Assembly: GCA_022616055.1 (NCBI GenBank)
Contig: JAKEFM010000086.1
Coordinates: 1-64,000, forward strand
DNA from: Planctomycetota bacterium
GTDB lineage: Bacteria; Planctomycetota; UBA1135; JAKEFM01
Length of the DNA stretch: 64,000 nt
Direction of reading: 5' to 3'
Of the stretch, positions 42,314-50,738 are shown piece by piece. Under the pieces are notes generated by a model. It worked only from the letters and a program-made list of their open reading frames with translations. It searched no databases and was not told the origin of the DNA. The translations under genes and the position numbers were made by a program. The first letter of the stretch is position 1. Each line of letters opens with the position of its first letter.

Positions 42314-44212
42314 ATGAGCGAATCCCGACCCCGCTCGGTGCGCGACGCCGCGGTCGCGGGGGCGTGGGTCGGAGGCGGCTTCGGCCTCGTCGAGGGCTGG
42401 GGTCTTTGCGCCCAGCCTCCCGCCCCGCTCCCGGGCCGCGGGGCGGTCGTCGCCCTCCTCCCCGCGCTCGTCCTCTGGCTCCACTGCGCCGCCGGGGCGG
42501 GCGGACTCTCGCTCGCGGGGCTCCTCGCGATCCTCTTCCGGAGGACTCCCGGCCTCGCCGGATGGTTCGCGATCGGCGCCGGCCTCGTCGCGGGCGGAGC
42601 GCGCCTCGCCGCCCTCCTCGCGCAGAGCGCTCGCCCCGCGGCGTGGATGGGGGGCCTCGAGGTCCTCGCGGTCGCCGGCGCATGCGGGATCGCGGCGAGC
42701 GCCCTCGGCCCACGCCTCGTCCTCGGACCCGTCGGCTCTCGCCCCCTCCTTCTCGCCTGCGCTCTCACCGCCGCCGCCCTCTGGGGAGGGATCGCGACCT
42801 CGCTCCGCGCGGGCCGGATCTGGGGACCGGGCTCCCTCCCCCGCGTCGAGGCGCGCGATCCCGCGACCGGCCCCAACGTCCTCCTCCTCACCGTCGACAC
42901 CCTGCGGGCGGACGCCCTCGGCTGCTACGGGAACGGCGGCGCCCGGACGCCCCACCTCGACGGGCTCGCGTCCCGCGCCGTCCTCTTCGAGAGCGCGCAC
43001 GCGGCCTCCCCCTGGACCCTCGCCTCGCTGAGCGCCCTCTTCACCTCGAGGTTTCCCTCGGAGTGCGGAACCGGACGGACGGGCGAGGAGGAGGGGCGCG
43101 TTCTCGAACGCTTCCTGCTCCGCCGACCCCCCCGATCGGGGGAAGGGGGCTCGCTCCCCGGCGTCCTCGCGCGGGCGGGCTACGCCACGGAGGCCCAGGT
43201 CACGAACGTGTGGTGCGAGGCGCGCTTCGGACTGGACGAGGGCTTCGCTCGCTACCGGCGGCTCGACCGCCCCGGGTGGATGGCCCACCTGCGACCCCTC
43301 CACCTCGCGCGTCTCGTCCGACGTCTGCGTTCCGATCCGGACGGGGATCCGGCCCGGGCCCGCCCCGTCACCGACGCGGCGATCGCCTCGATCGATCGGC
43401 TGCGGGACCGCCGGTTCTTCCTCTGGGTCCACTACCTCGACCCCCATCTCCCCTACGACGCGCCCGGCTCCTCCCGGCCCGTCCCGCTCTCCTTCCTCGA
43501 GGACGTGCGCGTGGGTCGGGTCGCCCCCGCCTCGGCCCTCCCCCGCGCCCGCGAGGCTTACGCGGAGGAGGTCGCCTACGCGGACCGGGAGATCGGCCGG
43601 CTCCTCGCCCACCTGCGGGCGAAGGACCTCGAGAGGGAGACGCTCGTCGTCCTCACCTCCGACCACGGCGAGGAGTTCGGCGAGCACGGCGGCTTCGAGC
43701 ACGGACATTCGCTGCACGACGAGGTCCTCCGCGTCCCCCTCCTCCTCGCCTTCCCCGGAGGTCGCCACGCGGGCCGGCGCGTGGCGCCGCCGGTGAGCCT
43801 GCTCGACGTCGCCCCGACGATCCGCGCGGTCGCGGGACTCCCCCCGGATCCCGGAGCGGAAGGCGCCTCCCTCCTTCCCCTCCTCGAGGAGGGCGGCGCG
43901 CCGGCTCCTCGGACCGCTTTCTCCGAGAGCCTCCTCTACGGGGAGGAGGCGAAATCGCTCCGGACCGAGCGCTGGAGGCTGATCCTCCGACACGGGGAGG
44001 CCGAACCCCTCGTCCTCGACTACGCCCGGGACCCGGCCGGGGAACGCGCGGACCGGACCGAGGACCCGGACGTGCGCGGACTCCGCGACCGGCTCCTCGA
44101 GTGGGCCGGGCGCATGCGTGGCGAGGCCGTGAGGGTCGAGGCGCATCGCACCGCCGACCCCGCGGACGCCGAGACCGAACGCAGCCTCCGCGCGCTCGGC
44201 TACCTGCGGTGA
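42314..44212 (+). CDS. Membrane-anchored sulfatase/alkaline-phosphatase-superfamily hydrolase
   Basis: A 632-residue protein with about five membrane helices in the first ~170 residues and a catalytic domain from about residue 187: NVLLLTVDTLRADALGCYG (metal-binding Asp), then ASPWTLASLSALFTSRFP, where Thr/Ser replaces the Cys-x-Pro-x-Arg of true sulfatases. LTSDHGEEFGEHGGFEHGHS supplies further metal ligands. This architecture also fits phosphoethanolamine- or phosphoglycerol-transferase-like enzymes. It is divergent from the glycan operon, so modification or turnover of a surface glycan is plausible. The CRTAC gene overlaps its stop (GTGA). Confidence 0.85.
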   Translation: MSESRPRSVRDAAVAGAWVGGGFGLVEGWGLCAQPPAPLPGRGAVVALLPALVLWLHCAAGAGGLSLAGLLAILFRRTPGLAGWFAIGAGLVAGGARLAALLAQSARPAAWMGGLEVLAVAGACGIAASALGPRLVLGPVGSRPLLLACALTAAALWGGIATSLRAGRIWGPGSLPRVEARDPATGPNVLLLTVDTLRADALGCYGNGGARTPHLDGLASRAVLFESAHAASPWTLASLSALFTSRFPSECGTGRTGEEEGRVLERFLLRRPPRSGEGGSLPGVLARAGYATEAQVTNVWCEARFGLDEGFARYRRLDRPGWMAHLRPLHLARLVRRLRSDPDGDPARARPVTDAAIASIDRLRDRRFFLWVHYLDPHLPYDAPGSSRPVPLSFLEDVRVGRVAPASALPRAREAYAEEVAYADREIGRLLAHLRAKDLERETLVVLTSDHGEEFGEHGGFEHGHSLHDEVLRVPLLLAFPGGRHAGRRVAPPVSLLDVAPTIRAVAGLPPDPGAEGASLLPLLEEGGAPAPRTAFSESLLYGEEAKSLRTERWRLILRHGEAEPLVLDYARDPAGERADRTEDPDVRGLRDRLLEWAGRMRGEAVRVEAHRTADPADAETERSLRALGYLR

Positions 44213-46353
44213 GGGGTCGGCTCGCCGCGATCCTCCGCCGGTCCACCCTCGCCTTCTGGGTCCTCCTCGCCGGCCGGCTCGCGTGGGCGCTTCTCCGGTT
44301 CCGCGCTCCCTCCGAGCCCGCCTGGCTCGTCCTCCTCGACCGGACGGAACGGGACGCGCCGCGTCTCGCCCTCCTTTCGCTCGTCGCCGGCGCCGCCCTC
44401 TCGTTCCTCCGGAGAGACCGGCTCGACGAGGCACGACCCCGGAGGATCCCGTTCGCGGCGGCGCTCCTCCTCCTCGCCGGATTCCCCCTCTTCCGGCTCC
44501 GTTCCCCGCGCCCCTTCGTGGACGTCACCGAGGGGGCCGGCGTCGGCGCGCCGCCCGACCTCGTCGGCGACGCCTTCGACGCCGCCTGCGCCGACGTCGA
44601 CGGGGACGGGGATCCCGACCTCCTCGTCAATGCCCACAACCTGCGCGACTCGATCCTGTACCGGAACGAGGGGGGGATGCGCTTCCGCGACGTCGCCCGC
44701 GAGTGCGGCCTCGTCCCGGAGCCGGGCGTGAGCGCGTTCCTCGGCGAGCCGAGGGAGCCGCCTCCGGAGGGGGGCTTCGACCTCTACCACGACCCGCCGC
44801 GCGGAGAATCCGCGCCCGGGAACTGGCGCGTGCGTTGGCGCGCCGGCGAGGCGCGCCGGAGGTTCGAGGGGACGATCGAGACCAACTCGACGATCCTCGG
44901 CGCGGAGGCGACCGGGGCGCGGGTGGAGCCGGCCGCGGACGGACGGTCCGTCCGCTTCGACTCGCAGGGGCCCGCGGCCGGAGGGGTGCTCGAGTTCCGG
45001 ACGAAGTTCCTCGAGGGGACCTACCGGTTCGACCTCCGGGTCGACGGACGTCCCGAGGTCGAGCGCGTGCGGATCGGACCGGCCGGCATCCGGCCGGCGA
45101 GCGCGCCGATCCGCATCGTCCTGGGGGATCCGCACGGGACCGCGTTCGGGGATGCCGACGGCGACGGGGACGCCGACCTCTACGTCGCGCACGGGGCGAT
45201 GGCGGGGGAGCTGCGTCCTCCGGCGGAGCCCAAGTCGGACCGGTTCTACCGGAACGACGGAGGCCGCTTCCGGGAGTCCGGCGCGGAGGCGGGGATCTCC
45301 AACCCCTACGGCCGTGGCCGCTGCGCCGCATGGCTCGACCTCGACCGCGACGGTCGCTCCGACCTCTTCGTCGGCAACCTCCGCCAGCCCGCGCTCCTCC
45401 TCCGTGGACGCGCCGTAGGCGGTTTCGCGGAGGAGGCGTCGGCGCTCGGGCTGGCGCTCGAGGGGGCGTCGGCCTTCCGCTGGTCCGACGTGGAGGAGGA
45501 CGGCGACCTCGACCTGCTCTCCATCGCCCCCCTCGCCCTGTTCCGCAACGACGGCGGCCGCTTCGAGGAGGTCCCCGACGCCGCGGGCTTGCCACGCGGC
45601 GCCTTCGCCGGGAGGGCGGCGCAGGGTCTCTTCCCCGAGGTCTCCGCCTCCTTCGCCGACGTCGACGGGGACGGCGACCAGGACCTTTACCTCGCGGGCC
45701 CGCGGCCGGAGGGGAGCCGGCTCTTCGAACGCCGAGGACCTTCCTTCGCCGACGCCACGGACCGGAGCGGACTGCCGGAGGGAGTGCGCCACGCCGCGTT
45801 CGCCGACTACGACAACGACGGTCGCGTCGACCTCTACCTGGTGGGGCAGACCGGGCCGAACCGGCTCTTCCGGAACGAAGGGGGAGGACGATTCGCCGAT
45901 CGGACGCGGGCGTGCGGTCTCGCGCTCGACGGCTCGGTCGGGCGCACGGCTCTATGGCTCGACGCCGACGGAGACGGGTCGCTCGACCTCCTCGTCCTCG
46001 ACCGGACGGAGCGGCGTCCGTGGGACGTTTTCTTCGATCCCTCCGGCCCGCACCGGCTCTTCCGGAACCGCGCGTCGGGGTCGAACCGATGGCTCGAGGT
46101 CTCGCTGCGCGCCCGCCGCAGCGGCGCCGGCGGGCTGGGGGCGCGGGTGCGCGTCGCCACGGAGAACGGCGAGCAGATCCAGGTCGCCGGAGACCGGTGG
46201 TTCACCGTCTACGGGCAGAGCCTCGCGCCGCTCCACTTCGGCCTCGGGTCCGCCGGCCGGGTGCGCGCGCTCGAGGTGTCCTGGCCCTCGGGCGGGCGCA
46301 GCCTGCACCTCGACGTGCCGGTGAACCGCCGGGTCGAGATCGAGGAACGCTGA
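44209..46353 (+). CDS. CRTAC1-like protein with FG-GAP/VCBS repeats and ASPIC/UnbV domain
   Basis: A 714-residue protein with three or so N-terminal membrane helices (to about residue 95) and a large extracytoplasmic part. Seven calcium-loop repeats occur (for example DVDGDGDPDLLVN, DADGDGDADLYVA, DYDNDGRVDLYLV), with a non-repeat region inserted after the first one. The C-terminus carries an ASPIC/UnbV domain (GLGARVRVAT ... LHFGLGSAGRVRALEVSWPSG). CRTAC-type proteins are extracellular with poorly known functions. It is translationally coupled to the sulfatase-like gene, implying joint action at the envelope. Confidence 0.87.
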   Translation: MRGRLAAILRRSTLAFWVLLAGRLAWALLRFRAPSEPAWLVLLDRTERDAPRLALLSLVAGAALSFLRRDRLDEARPRRIPFAAALLLLAGFPLFRLRSPRPFVDVTEGAGVGAPPDLVGDAFDAACADVDGDGDPDLLVNAHNLRDSILYRNEGGMRFRDVARECGLVPEPGVSAFLGEPREPPPEGGFDLYHDPPRGESAPGNWRVRWRAGEARRRFEGTIETNSTILGAEATGARVEPAADGRSVRFDSQGPAAGGVLEFRTKFLEGTYRFDLRVDGRPEVERVRIGPAGIRPASAPIRIVLGDPHGTAFGDADGDGDADLYVAHGAMAGELRPPAEPKSDRFYRNDGGRFRESGAEAGISNPYGRGRCAAWLDLDRDGRSDLFVGNLRQPALLLRGRAVGGFAEEASALGLALEGASAFRWSDVEEDGDLDLLSIAPLALFRNDGGRFEEVPDAAGLPRGAFAGRAAQGLFPEVSASFADVDGDGDQDLYLAGPRPEGSRLFERRGPSFADATDRSGLPEGVRHAAFADYDNDGRVDLYLVGQTGPNRLFRNEGGGRFADRTRACGLALDGSVGRTALWLDADGDGSLDLLVLDRTERRPWDVFFDPSGPHRLFRNRASGSNRWLEVSLRARRSGAGGLGARVRVATENGEQIQVAGDRWFTVYGQSLAPLHFGLGSAGRVRALEVSWPSGGRSLHLDVPVNRRVEIEER

Positions 46354-46364
46354 CCTCCCCCCCC

Positions 46365-46392
46365 TTGTCCGACCTCGCCCCGGGTCTATTCT
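46365..46392 (+). promoter_or_regulatory. Promoter of the tandem-ACT gene
   Basis: TTGTCC (46365-46370) and TATTCT (46387-46392) are separated by 16 nt, a sigma70-like arrangement 30 nt upstream of the ATG, which has its own AGGAG site. Confidence 0.45.
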
Positions 46393-46421
46393 CGCTCACG
46401 CCAAGCGCCCAGGAGTCTTCC

Positions 46422-46802
46422 ATGAGAGAATTTCGGGTCTCGCTGCCCAACCGGCCCGGAGAGCTCGCGCGGCTGGCCGAGATCTTCTCGACGAAGGAGA
46501 TCAACCTGAAGTCGGTCGCGGTCGTCGCCGAGGGGAACCGGGCGATCGCCTGCCTGGTCGCCGAGAACGTCACGGCCATGCGCGACACGCTCCAGGAGTC
46601 TCGCATCCCGTTCGCCGAGGCCGAGCTCCTGACCGAGCTCGTCGAGAACGAGCCGGGCGTCATCGCCGGGCTCGCGGCGAAGCTCGCCGGAGCCGAGGTG
46701 AACATCGAGTCGCTCTACGTCCTCGCGCGCGACTCCGACCTGACCGAGCTCGGCCTCACGGTCAACGACCCGAAGAAGGCGAAGAAGGCGCTCGGGCACT
46801 GA
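46422..46802 (+). CDS. Tandem ACT-domain protein
   Basis: A 126-residue protein made almost entirely of two ACT domains. The first (REFRVSLPNRPGELARLAEIF then INLKSVAVVAEGN) and second (LTELVENEPGVIAGLAAKLAG then VNIESLYVLARD) each contain the conserved PGxLaxl/i segment. ACT domains bind amino acids and regulate metabolic enzymes; stand-alone pairs are usually of unknown target. AGGAG lies 6 nt before ATG 46422. It is a single-gene unit with its own promoter, convergent with the TPR gene. Confidence 0.88.
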   Translation: MREFRVSLPNRPGELARLAEIFSTKEINLKSVAVVAEGNRAIACLVAENVTAMRDTLQESRIPFAEAELLTELVENEPGVIAGLAAKLAGAEVNIESLYVLARDSDLTELGLTVNDPKKAKKALGH

Positions 46803-46838
46803 GCGGGGATCCAGCCCTGCTCCCCGGCGCCGCGCCTC

Positions 46839-47645
46839 TCATCCCTCCCCTTCGCCGAGAATCTGCTCGAGCGTGCGCCTGCGCAGGGGATGGCGCTCGA
46901 GCCGCAGGGCCCGGCCGGCGAGCTCGCGCGCCTCGGTCCGCCGGTCCTGACCGTCGAGGAGCTCCGCGAGTCCCTCGAGCGCGGAGAGGTGCTCGGGATC
47001 CCGCTCGAGGGCGCGGCGGTACTCCTCCTCCGCTCCCGCGAGATCCCCGCGGACGACCCGCAGGGAGGCGAGGTCGTGGTGCAGGTCGGCGGCCTCGGGC
47101 CGCAGGTCCCGCGCGGCGCGGAGCTCCTCCTCGGCCTCCGCGAGGAAGCGCGCGTTCGCGGGGGCGCCCGCGATCGCCTTGCGGTAGAGCGCGGTCCCGA
47201 GCGCCCGACGTCCCTCCGCATCCCCGGGGGCGATCGCGGCGAAGCGTCGCAGCCCGACGAGGGCCTCCTCCACGTCCCCGATCCGGAGCCGCGCCCTCGC
47301 GGAGTGGTAGAGCGCGTCGAGGTCGCCGGGCGCGCGCGCCGACAGCCGGTCGTAGACCGCGATCGCCGCCCGCTCCTCCCCGAGCGACTCGTGCAGACGG
47401 GCCTTCAGGCGCAGGGCCTCGTTCCGGTCGGGCTCGCGGAGGAGGGCGGCGTCGACCGTCTCGATCGCAGCCCGGGCGAAGCCCTCCGAAGCGAGCGCGC
47501 GCGCGCGCGCGAGGTGGGCCTCGACGGGCGCAGGGGCGGCCGGCGCCGGAGGGACCGGTCGGACCCCCGGACCCGCGCAGGCGGGACCGAGGAGGAGGAG
47601 CGCGGCCCGGAGACGCCGGAACGGAGAGCGGCCCTCGATCGACAT
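46839..47645 (-). CDS. TPR-repeat lipoprotein
   Basis: A 268-residue protein. The N-terminus (ALLLLGPAC) looks like a lipoprotein signal with Cys near residue 23, followed by a Pro/Ala linker. The rest is six or so tetratricopeptide repeats, with typical lines such as EAHLARARALASEGFARAAIE, GDLDALYHSARARLRIGDVEEAL and GDLAGAEEEYRRALERDPEHL. TPR arrays mediate protein-protein contacts. I chose ATG 47645 because the longer track start (47801) overlaps the HAD gene's promoter region and adds non-family sequence. Divergent from the HAD gene. Confidence 0.8.
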   Translation of the reverse strand: MSIEGRSPFRRLRAALLLLGPACAGPGVRPVPPAPAAPAPVEAHLARARALASEGFARAAIETVDAALLREPDRNEALRLKARLHESLGEERAAIAVYDRLSARAPGDLDALYHSARARLRIGDVEEALVGLRRFAAIAPGDAEGRRALGTALYRKAIAGAPANARFLAEAEEELRAARDLRPEAADLHHDLASLRVVRGDLAGAEEEYRRALERDPEHLSALEGLAELLDGQDRRTEARELAGRALRLERHPLRRRTLEQILGEGEG

Positions 47646-47739
47646 GGCGGGGGACGTCGCGGGGCCCCGGGGAAGACCCGGACGGGGGCGCGCCGCCGGT
47701 TTCGGGCCGATATGGTATCCATCCCCGCTCTCCCCGCCC

Positions 47740-48507
47740 GTGCCCGATCGCCGCCTCCCCACCCGCCCCGTGCGCGCCGTCTTCTTCGACGCCGGGAACA
47801 CCCTCTTCCGCGAGCAGCCTCTGCGCTGGGAGATCTACGCCTCCGTCGCGCGCGAGTTCGGCCTGCCGGGCGAGGTGGAGCGCGTACGGGCCGAGATGAT
47901 CCGCGCCCACGACGCCCTCCCGCAGCGGGTCGAGGGGCACTTCCGCTACACGAACGGGTGGTTCCGGGCCTACATCGCCCAGGTCTTCCGGCCGCTCGGG
48001 GCGCCGGCGGGCCAGCTTCCCGCGATCGAGGAGCGGCTCTCCGCGACCTTCCGGGACCGGCGGACGTTCCACATCTTCCCCGAGGTCGAGTCGGTCACGC
48101 GGACGCTCCGCGAGCGGGGGCTCACCCTCGGCATCATCTCGAACTGGAGCCCGCGGCTCCCCCGGCTCCTCGGGGATCTCTCCCTGGAGGACCGCTTCGA
48201 CTTCACCGTCTGCTCGGCGATCGAGGAGGTCGAGAAGCCCGACCCCGAGATCTTCGGCCGGGCGCTCGCCCGGGCCGGCGTCGAGCCGGCCGAGTCGATC
48301 CACGTCGGGGACTCCGTGGAGAAGGACGTCGAGGGGGCGCGCGCGGTCGGGATCGTCCCGGCCCTGGTCGAGAGGGAGGGACCCTGCGGCCTCGACGGGG
48401 ACACCGCCGACGCCCATCTCTGCCCGCCCGCGCCGGGGGACGGCCCCTTCGCGCGCCTGCACGACCTGCGGGGGCTCCTCCCCCTGATCGACGGGCGGGA
48501 CGCGTGA
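47740..48507 (+). CDS. HAD-superfamily hydrolase
   Basis: A 255-residue HAD hydrolase. Motif I VFFDAGNTLF (second Asp replaced by Asn, as in the HAD gene at 18226), motif II GIISNWS, motif III with EKPDPEIF and motif IV HVGDSVEKDVEGA are all present, with a helical cap between I and II. The GTG at 47740 is the best fit; a GTG at 47770 would also leave motif I intact. TATGGT (47711-47716) could be its -10. The stop overlaps the MoxR start (GTGA). The substrate is not evident. Confidence 0.85.
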   Translation: MPDRRLPTRPVRAVFFDAGNTLFREQPLRWEIYASVAREFGLPGEVERVRAEMIRAHDALPQRVEGHFRYTNGWFRAYIAQVFRPLGAPAGQLPAIEERLSATFRDRRTFHIFPEVESVTRTLRERGLTLGIISNWSPRLPRLLGDLSLEDRFDFTVCSAIEEVEKPDPEIFGRALARAGVEPAESIHVGDSVEKDVEGARAVGIVPALVEREGPCGLDGDTADAHLCPPAPGDGPFARLHDLRGLLPLIDGRDA

Positions 48508-49508
48508 ATCCGGCCGAGCTCGAGAGCCTCGAGCGCGAGATCGACGCGCTCCGGGGAAAGGTCGACGCCCTGCGCGCCGAGGTGGGCCGGGTCTTTCTCG
48601 GGCACGAGGACCTCGTCGAGCAGGCGATCCTCGCCCTCCTCGCCGGCGGCCACTGTCTGCTCGAGGGGGTGCCGGGCCTCGGCAAGACGCTCCTCGTGCG
48701 GGCCCTGGCGCGGGCGCTCGAACTCCGGTACGCGCGCATCCAGTTCACCCCCGACCTCATGCCGGCCGACATCACCGGCACGAACCTCCTCGTCGGGGAC
48801 GAGCGGGGGAACCGGGGCTTCCGGTTCCAGGAAGGACCCGTCTTCGCCAACGTCGTCCTCGCCGACGAGATCAACCGGGCCACGCCGAAGACGCAGGCCG
48901 CCCTCCTCGAGGCGATGCAGGAGTCCGCGGTGACCGTCGCCGGCACGCGCCATCCCCTCGAGGAGCCCTTCCTCGTCTTCGCGACGCAGAATCCGATCGA
49001 GATGGAGGGGACCTTCCCCCTCCCCGAGGCCCAGCTCGACCGCTTCCTCCTGAAGCTCCGGATCGCCCCCCCCACGGTCGACCACCTCGTCCGCATCCTC
49101 GACGCCACGACGGGAGGGGATCCCGCCTCGGTCGAGCCGGTCCTCGGGCGGACCGACATCCTGAGGCTCCGGCAGCTCGTCCGGGAGGTCCCCGTCGCGG
49201 AGCACCTGAAGCGCTTCGCGGCCCTCGCGGTGACCCTCTCCTCCCCCTCCACGCCCGAGGCGCCGGAGCCGGTGCGGAAGTACCTGCGATTCGGGTCGAG
49301 TCCGCGAGGGGCCCAGGCGATGGTCCTCTGCGCGAAGGCCCGGGGCCTCCTCCGCCGCCGGTACCACGCGAGCTTCGAGGACCTGAAGCAGCTCGCCGTC
49401 CCCGCCCTCCGCCATCGGCTCATCCTCAACTTCGAGGCGGAGGCGGAGGGGATCGATCCGGACCGGATCGTGGACGCCGTCCTCGAGGCGGCCGGCGCCC
49501 GGGCCTAG
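48504..49508 (+). CDS. MoxR-family AAA+ ATPase
   Basis: A 334-residue AAA+ protein of the MoxR group. After a helical N-terminal stretch it has Walker A GVPGLGKT (about residues 55-62), QFTPDLMPADITGTN, Walker B VVLADEINRATPKTQ (the Asp-Glu pair), sensor 1 FATQNPIEMEGTFPLPEAQLDRF and a C-terminal lid. MoxR ATPases usually act as chaperones that insert metals or assemble complexes and are normally followed by DUF58 and VWA genes; here neither follows. Instead the AT-rich RNA candidate begins about 50 nt after the stop. It is coupled to the HAD gene by a GTGA overlap. Confidence 0.93.
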   Translation: MNPAELESLEREIDALRGKVDALRAEVGRVFLGHEDLVEQAILALLAGGHCLLEGVPGLGKTLLVRALARALELRYARIQFTPDLMPADITGTNLLVGDERGNRGFRFQEGPVFANVVLADEINRATPKTQAALLEAMQESAVTVAGTRHPLEEPFLVFATQNPIEMEGTFPLPEAQLDRFLLKLRIAPPTVDHLVRILDATTGGDPASVEPVLGRTDILRLRQLVREVPVAEHLKRFAALAVTLSSPSTPEAPEPVRKYLRFGSSPRGAQAMVLCAKARGLLRRRYHASFEDLKQLAVPALRHRLILNFEAEAEGIDPDRIVDAVLEAAGARA

Positions 49509-49556
49509 GTAGAAGTACGGAGGCCCTGGGAGCGGGTCCCCTCGAACCCCACCCCC

Positions 49557-49820
49557 ACCAGGGGACGGAACCCCTGGTAAACCCTTTATGTTTAGCCCGT
49601 TAGGGGCTACTAGAAAAATGCTTGCTAAACCGCCCTTCGAGCCACGGATATAGTGACCGAGCGTGAATAAAGGTTTAGGGTCTGGGTCTTCTTTCCTTCA
49701 TTAGGCTTACTTTTTCTTGGAACCTTCCATCACACCCACATTTCCCATCACCTCTGATTCCAGATCCTAAACCCTTTTGAACCGGATGGGCCGGACGCGG
49801 ACGTCCGGCCCTTTTCGTTT
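49557..49820 (+). ncRNA. Candidate structured RNA, AT-rich, with two competing stems
   Basis: The 369-bp gap after moxR is strikingly AT-rich for this genome and has no credible ORF. On the plus strand it shows a perfect 8-bp hairpin (ACCAGGGG/CCCCTGGT, 49557-49578), a GTTTAGC/GCTAAAC stem (49590-49596 with 49624-49630), an 11-bp stem A (49578-49589 with 49667-49677, one bulged C) and a 17-bp stem B (49669-49685 with 49760-49777). Stems A and B share one strand and exclude each other. A strong terminator follows. The loop of stem B is pyrimidine-rich. No known class (6S, tmRNA, RNase P, SRP, common riboswitches) was recognised. The 5' end is unknown; TATAGT at 49649 could start a shorter ~160-nt RNA. 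Confidence 0.5.
49788..49820 (+). terminator. Strong intrinsic terminator of the RNA candidate
   Basis: A perfect 10-bp stem GGGCCGGACG / CGTCCGGCCC with a CGGA tetraloop is followed by TTTTCGTTT on the plus strand. The minus strand has no T tract, so the direction is plus. It is the clearest terminator in the window. Confidence 0.85.
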
Positions 49821-49856
49821 CTCCCGCGGGGCGGCCCGCGTGTTTTTCCCCCCCAC

Positions 49857-49862
49857 TACAAT
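49857..49862 (+). promoter_or_regulatory. -10-like hexamer before the NAD genes
   Basis: TACAAT lies 16 nt before ATG 49878, so transcription would start about 9 nt before the ATG with almost no leader and no ribosome-binding site. It implies that the NAD genes are not read through the terminator at 49788. No clear -35. Confidence 0.4.
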
Positions 49863-49877
49863 CCGCCCCCTCGCCGG

Positions 49878-50738
49878 ATGGACTACCTCGCCGCCCTCGT
49901 CCAGAACCGCCCCGTCCTCGGAGACCTGGACGAGAACCTGACCCGTCACGAGGAGTCGGCGCGGAAGGCGATCGGGAAAGGAGCGCAGCTGGTCGTCTTC
50001 CCGGAGCTCTCGCTGACCGGCTACCACCTGCGCGACCTCGTGCCGGACGTCGCGCTACGCGCGGGGGACCGGAGGCTCTCGGGGCTCGCGCGGCTCTCGC
50101 GACGGGCCTCGCTCGCGGTCGGCGCCGTGGAGGAATCCGCGGACCACCGGTTCTTCAATTCCGCCTTCTTCTTCGAGGGAGGCGCCCTCCTCGCCGTCCA
50201 CCGCAAGGTCTACCTCCCCGACTACGGGATGTTCGAGGAGGGGCGGCACTTCGCCCCGGGCGACCGCTTCGAGCCGGTGCGCTCGAGGCTCGGCACGCTC
50301 GGCATCCTCGTGTGCGAGGACCTATGGCATCTCTCCTCCTCCTACCTCCACTTCCTCCGGGGGGCCGACGCGATCCTCTGCATGGCGGCCTCCCCCGGGC
50401 GGGGCGTCGCGGGGACGGAGGGGGAGGTCGCCACGGCCCGCGTCTGGAACGCGCTGCTCGAGGCGCAGGCGCTCGCCTTCACCGTCCATTCCCTCTTCTG
50501 CAACCGGACCGGCTTCGAGGACGGGGCCTACTTCTGGGGAGGCTCGAAGGTCCTCTCCCCGTTCGGGAGGGTCCTCGCCCAGGCGGGCGACGCCGAGGAG
50601 ATCGTGCTCGCCCGGATCGAGGACGGGGCGCTCCGGCGGAGCCGCACGCTGACCCCGCTGAGGAGGGACGAGAAGGCTCTCCTCACGCTCCGCGAGATCG
50701 ATCGGGCGATCCGGACCGAACGTGACGCTCCCCCTTGA
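49878..50738 (+). CDS. Carbon-nitrogen hydrolase (glutaminase-like part of NAD synthetase)
   Basis: A 286-residue nitrilase-superfamily protein with the Glu-Lys-Cys triad: Glu43 in VFPELSLTGY, Lys110 in HRKVYLPDYG and Cys146 in LVCEDLW. In bacteria that use glutamine for NAD synthesis this domain normally forms the N-terminal half of one NadE polypeptide and channels ammonia to the synthetase half. Here it is a separate gene whose 3' end overlaps the NAD synthetase gene by 17 bp, so the two subunits probably work together. Its GFEDGAYFWGGS segment is typical of this branch. It could alternatively be an independent amidase. Confidence 0.88.
   Translation: MDYLAALVQNRPVLGDLDENLTRHEESARKAIGKGAQLVVFPELSLTGYHLRDLVPDVALRAGDRRLSGLARLSRRASLAVGAVEESADHRFFNSAFFFEGGALLAVHRKVYLPDYGMFEEGRHFAPGDRFEPVRSRLGTLGILVCEDLWHLSSSYLHFLRGADAILCMAASPGRGVAGTEGEVATARVWNALLEAQALAFTVHSLFCNRTGFEDGAYFWGGSKVLSPFGRVLAQAGDAEEIVLARIEDGALRRSRTLTPLRRDEKALLTLREIDRAIRTERDAPP

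Noticed and set aside
49541-49560. tRNA- or tmRNA-like 3' end (TCGAACCCC ... CCACCA)
   Set aside because: No matching T stem, acceptor partner or tmRNA body was found on either strand; the upstream sequence is moxR coding DNA.
49649-49654. TATAGT as promoter of the nadE operon
   Set aside because: The strong terminator at 49788 lies between them. TATAGT could instead start a shorter version of the RNA candidate, which is noted there.
49669-49685. Telomere-like TTTAGGG word
   Set aside because: It occurs once as part of stem B and is not tandemly repeated.
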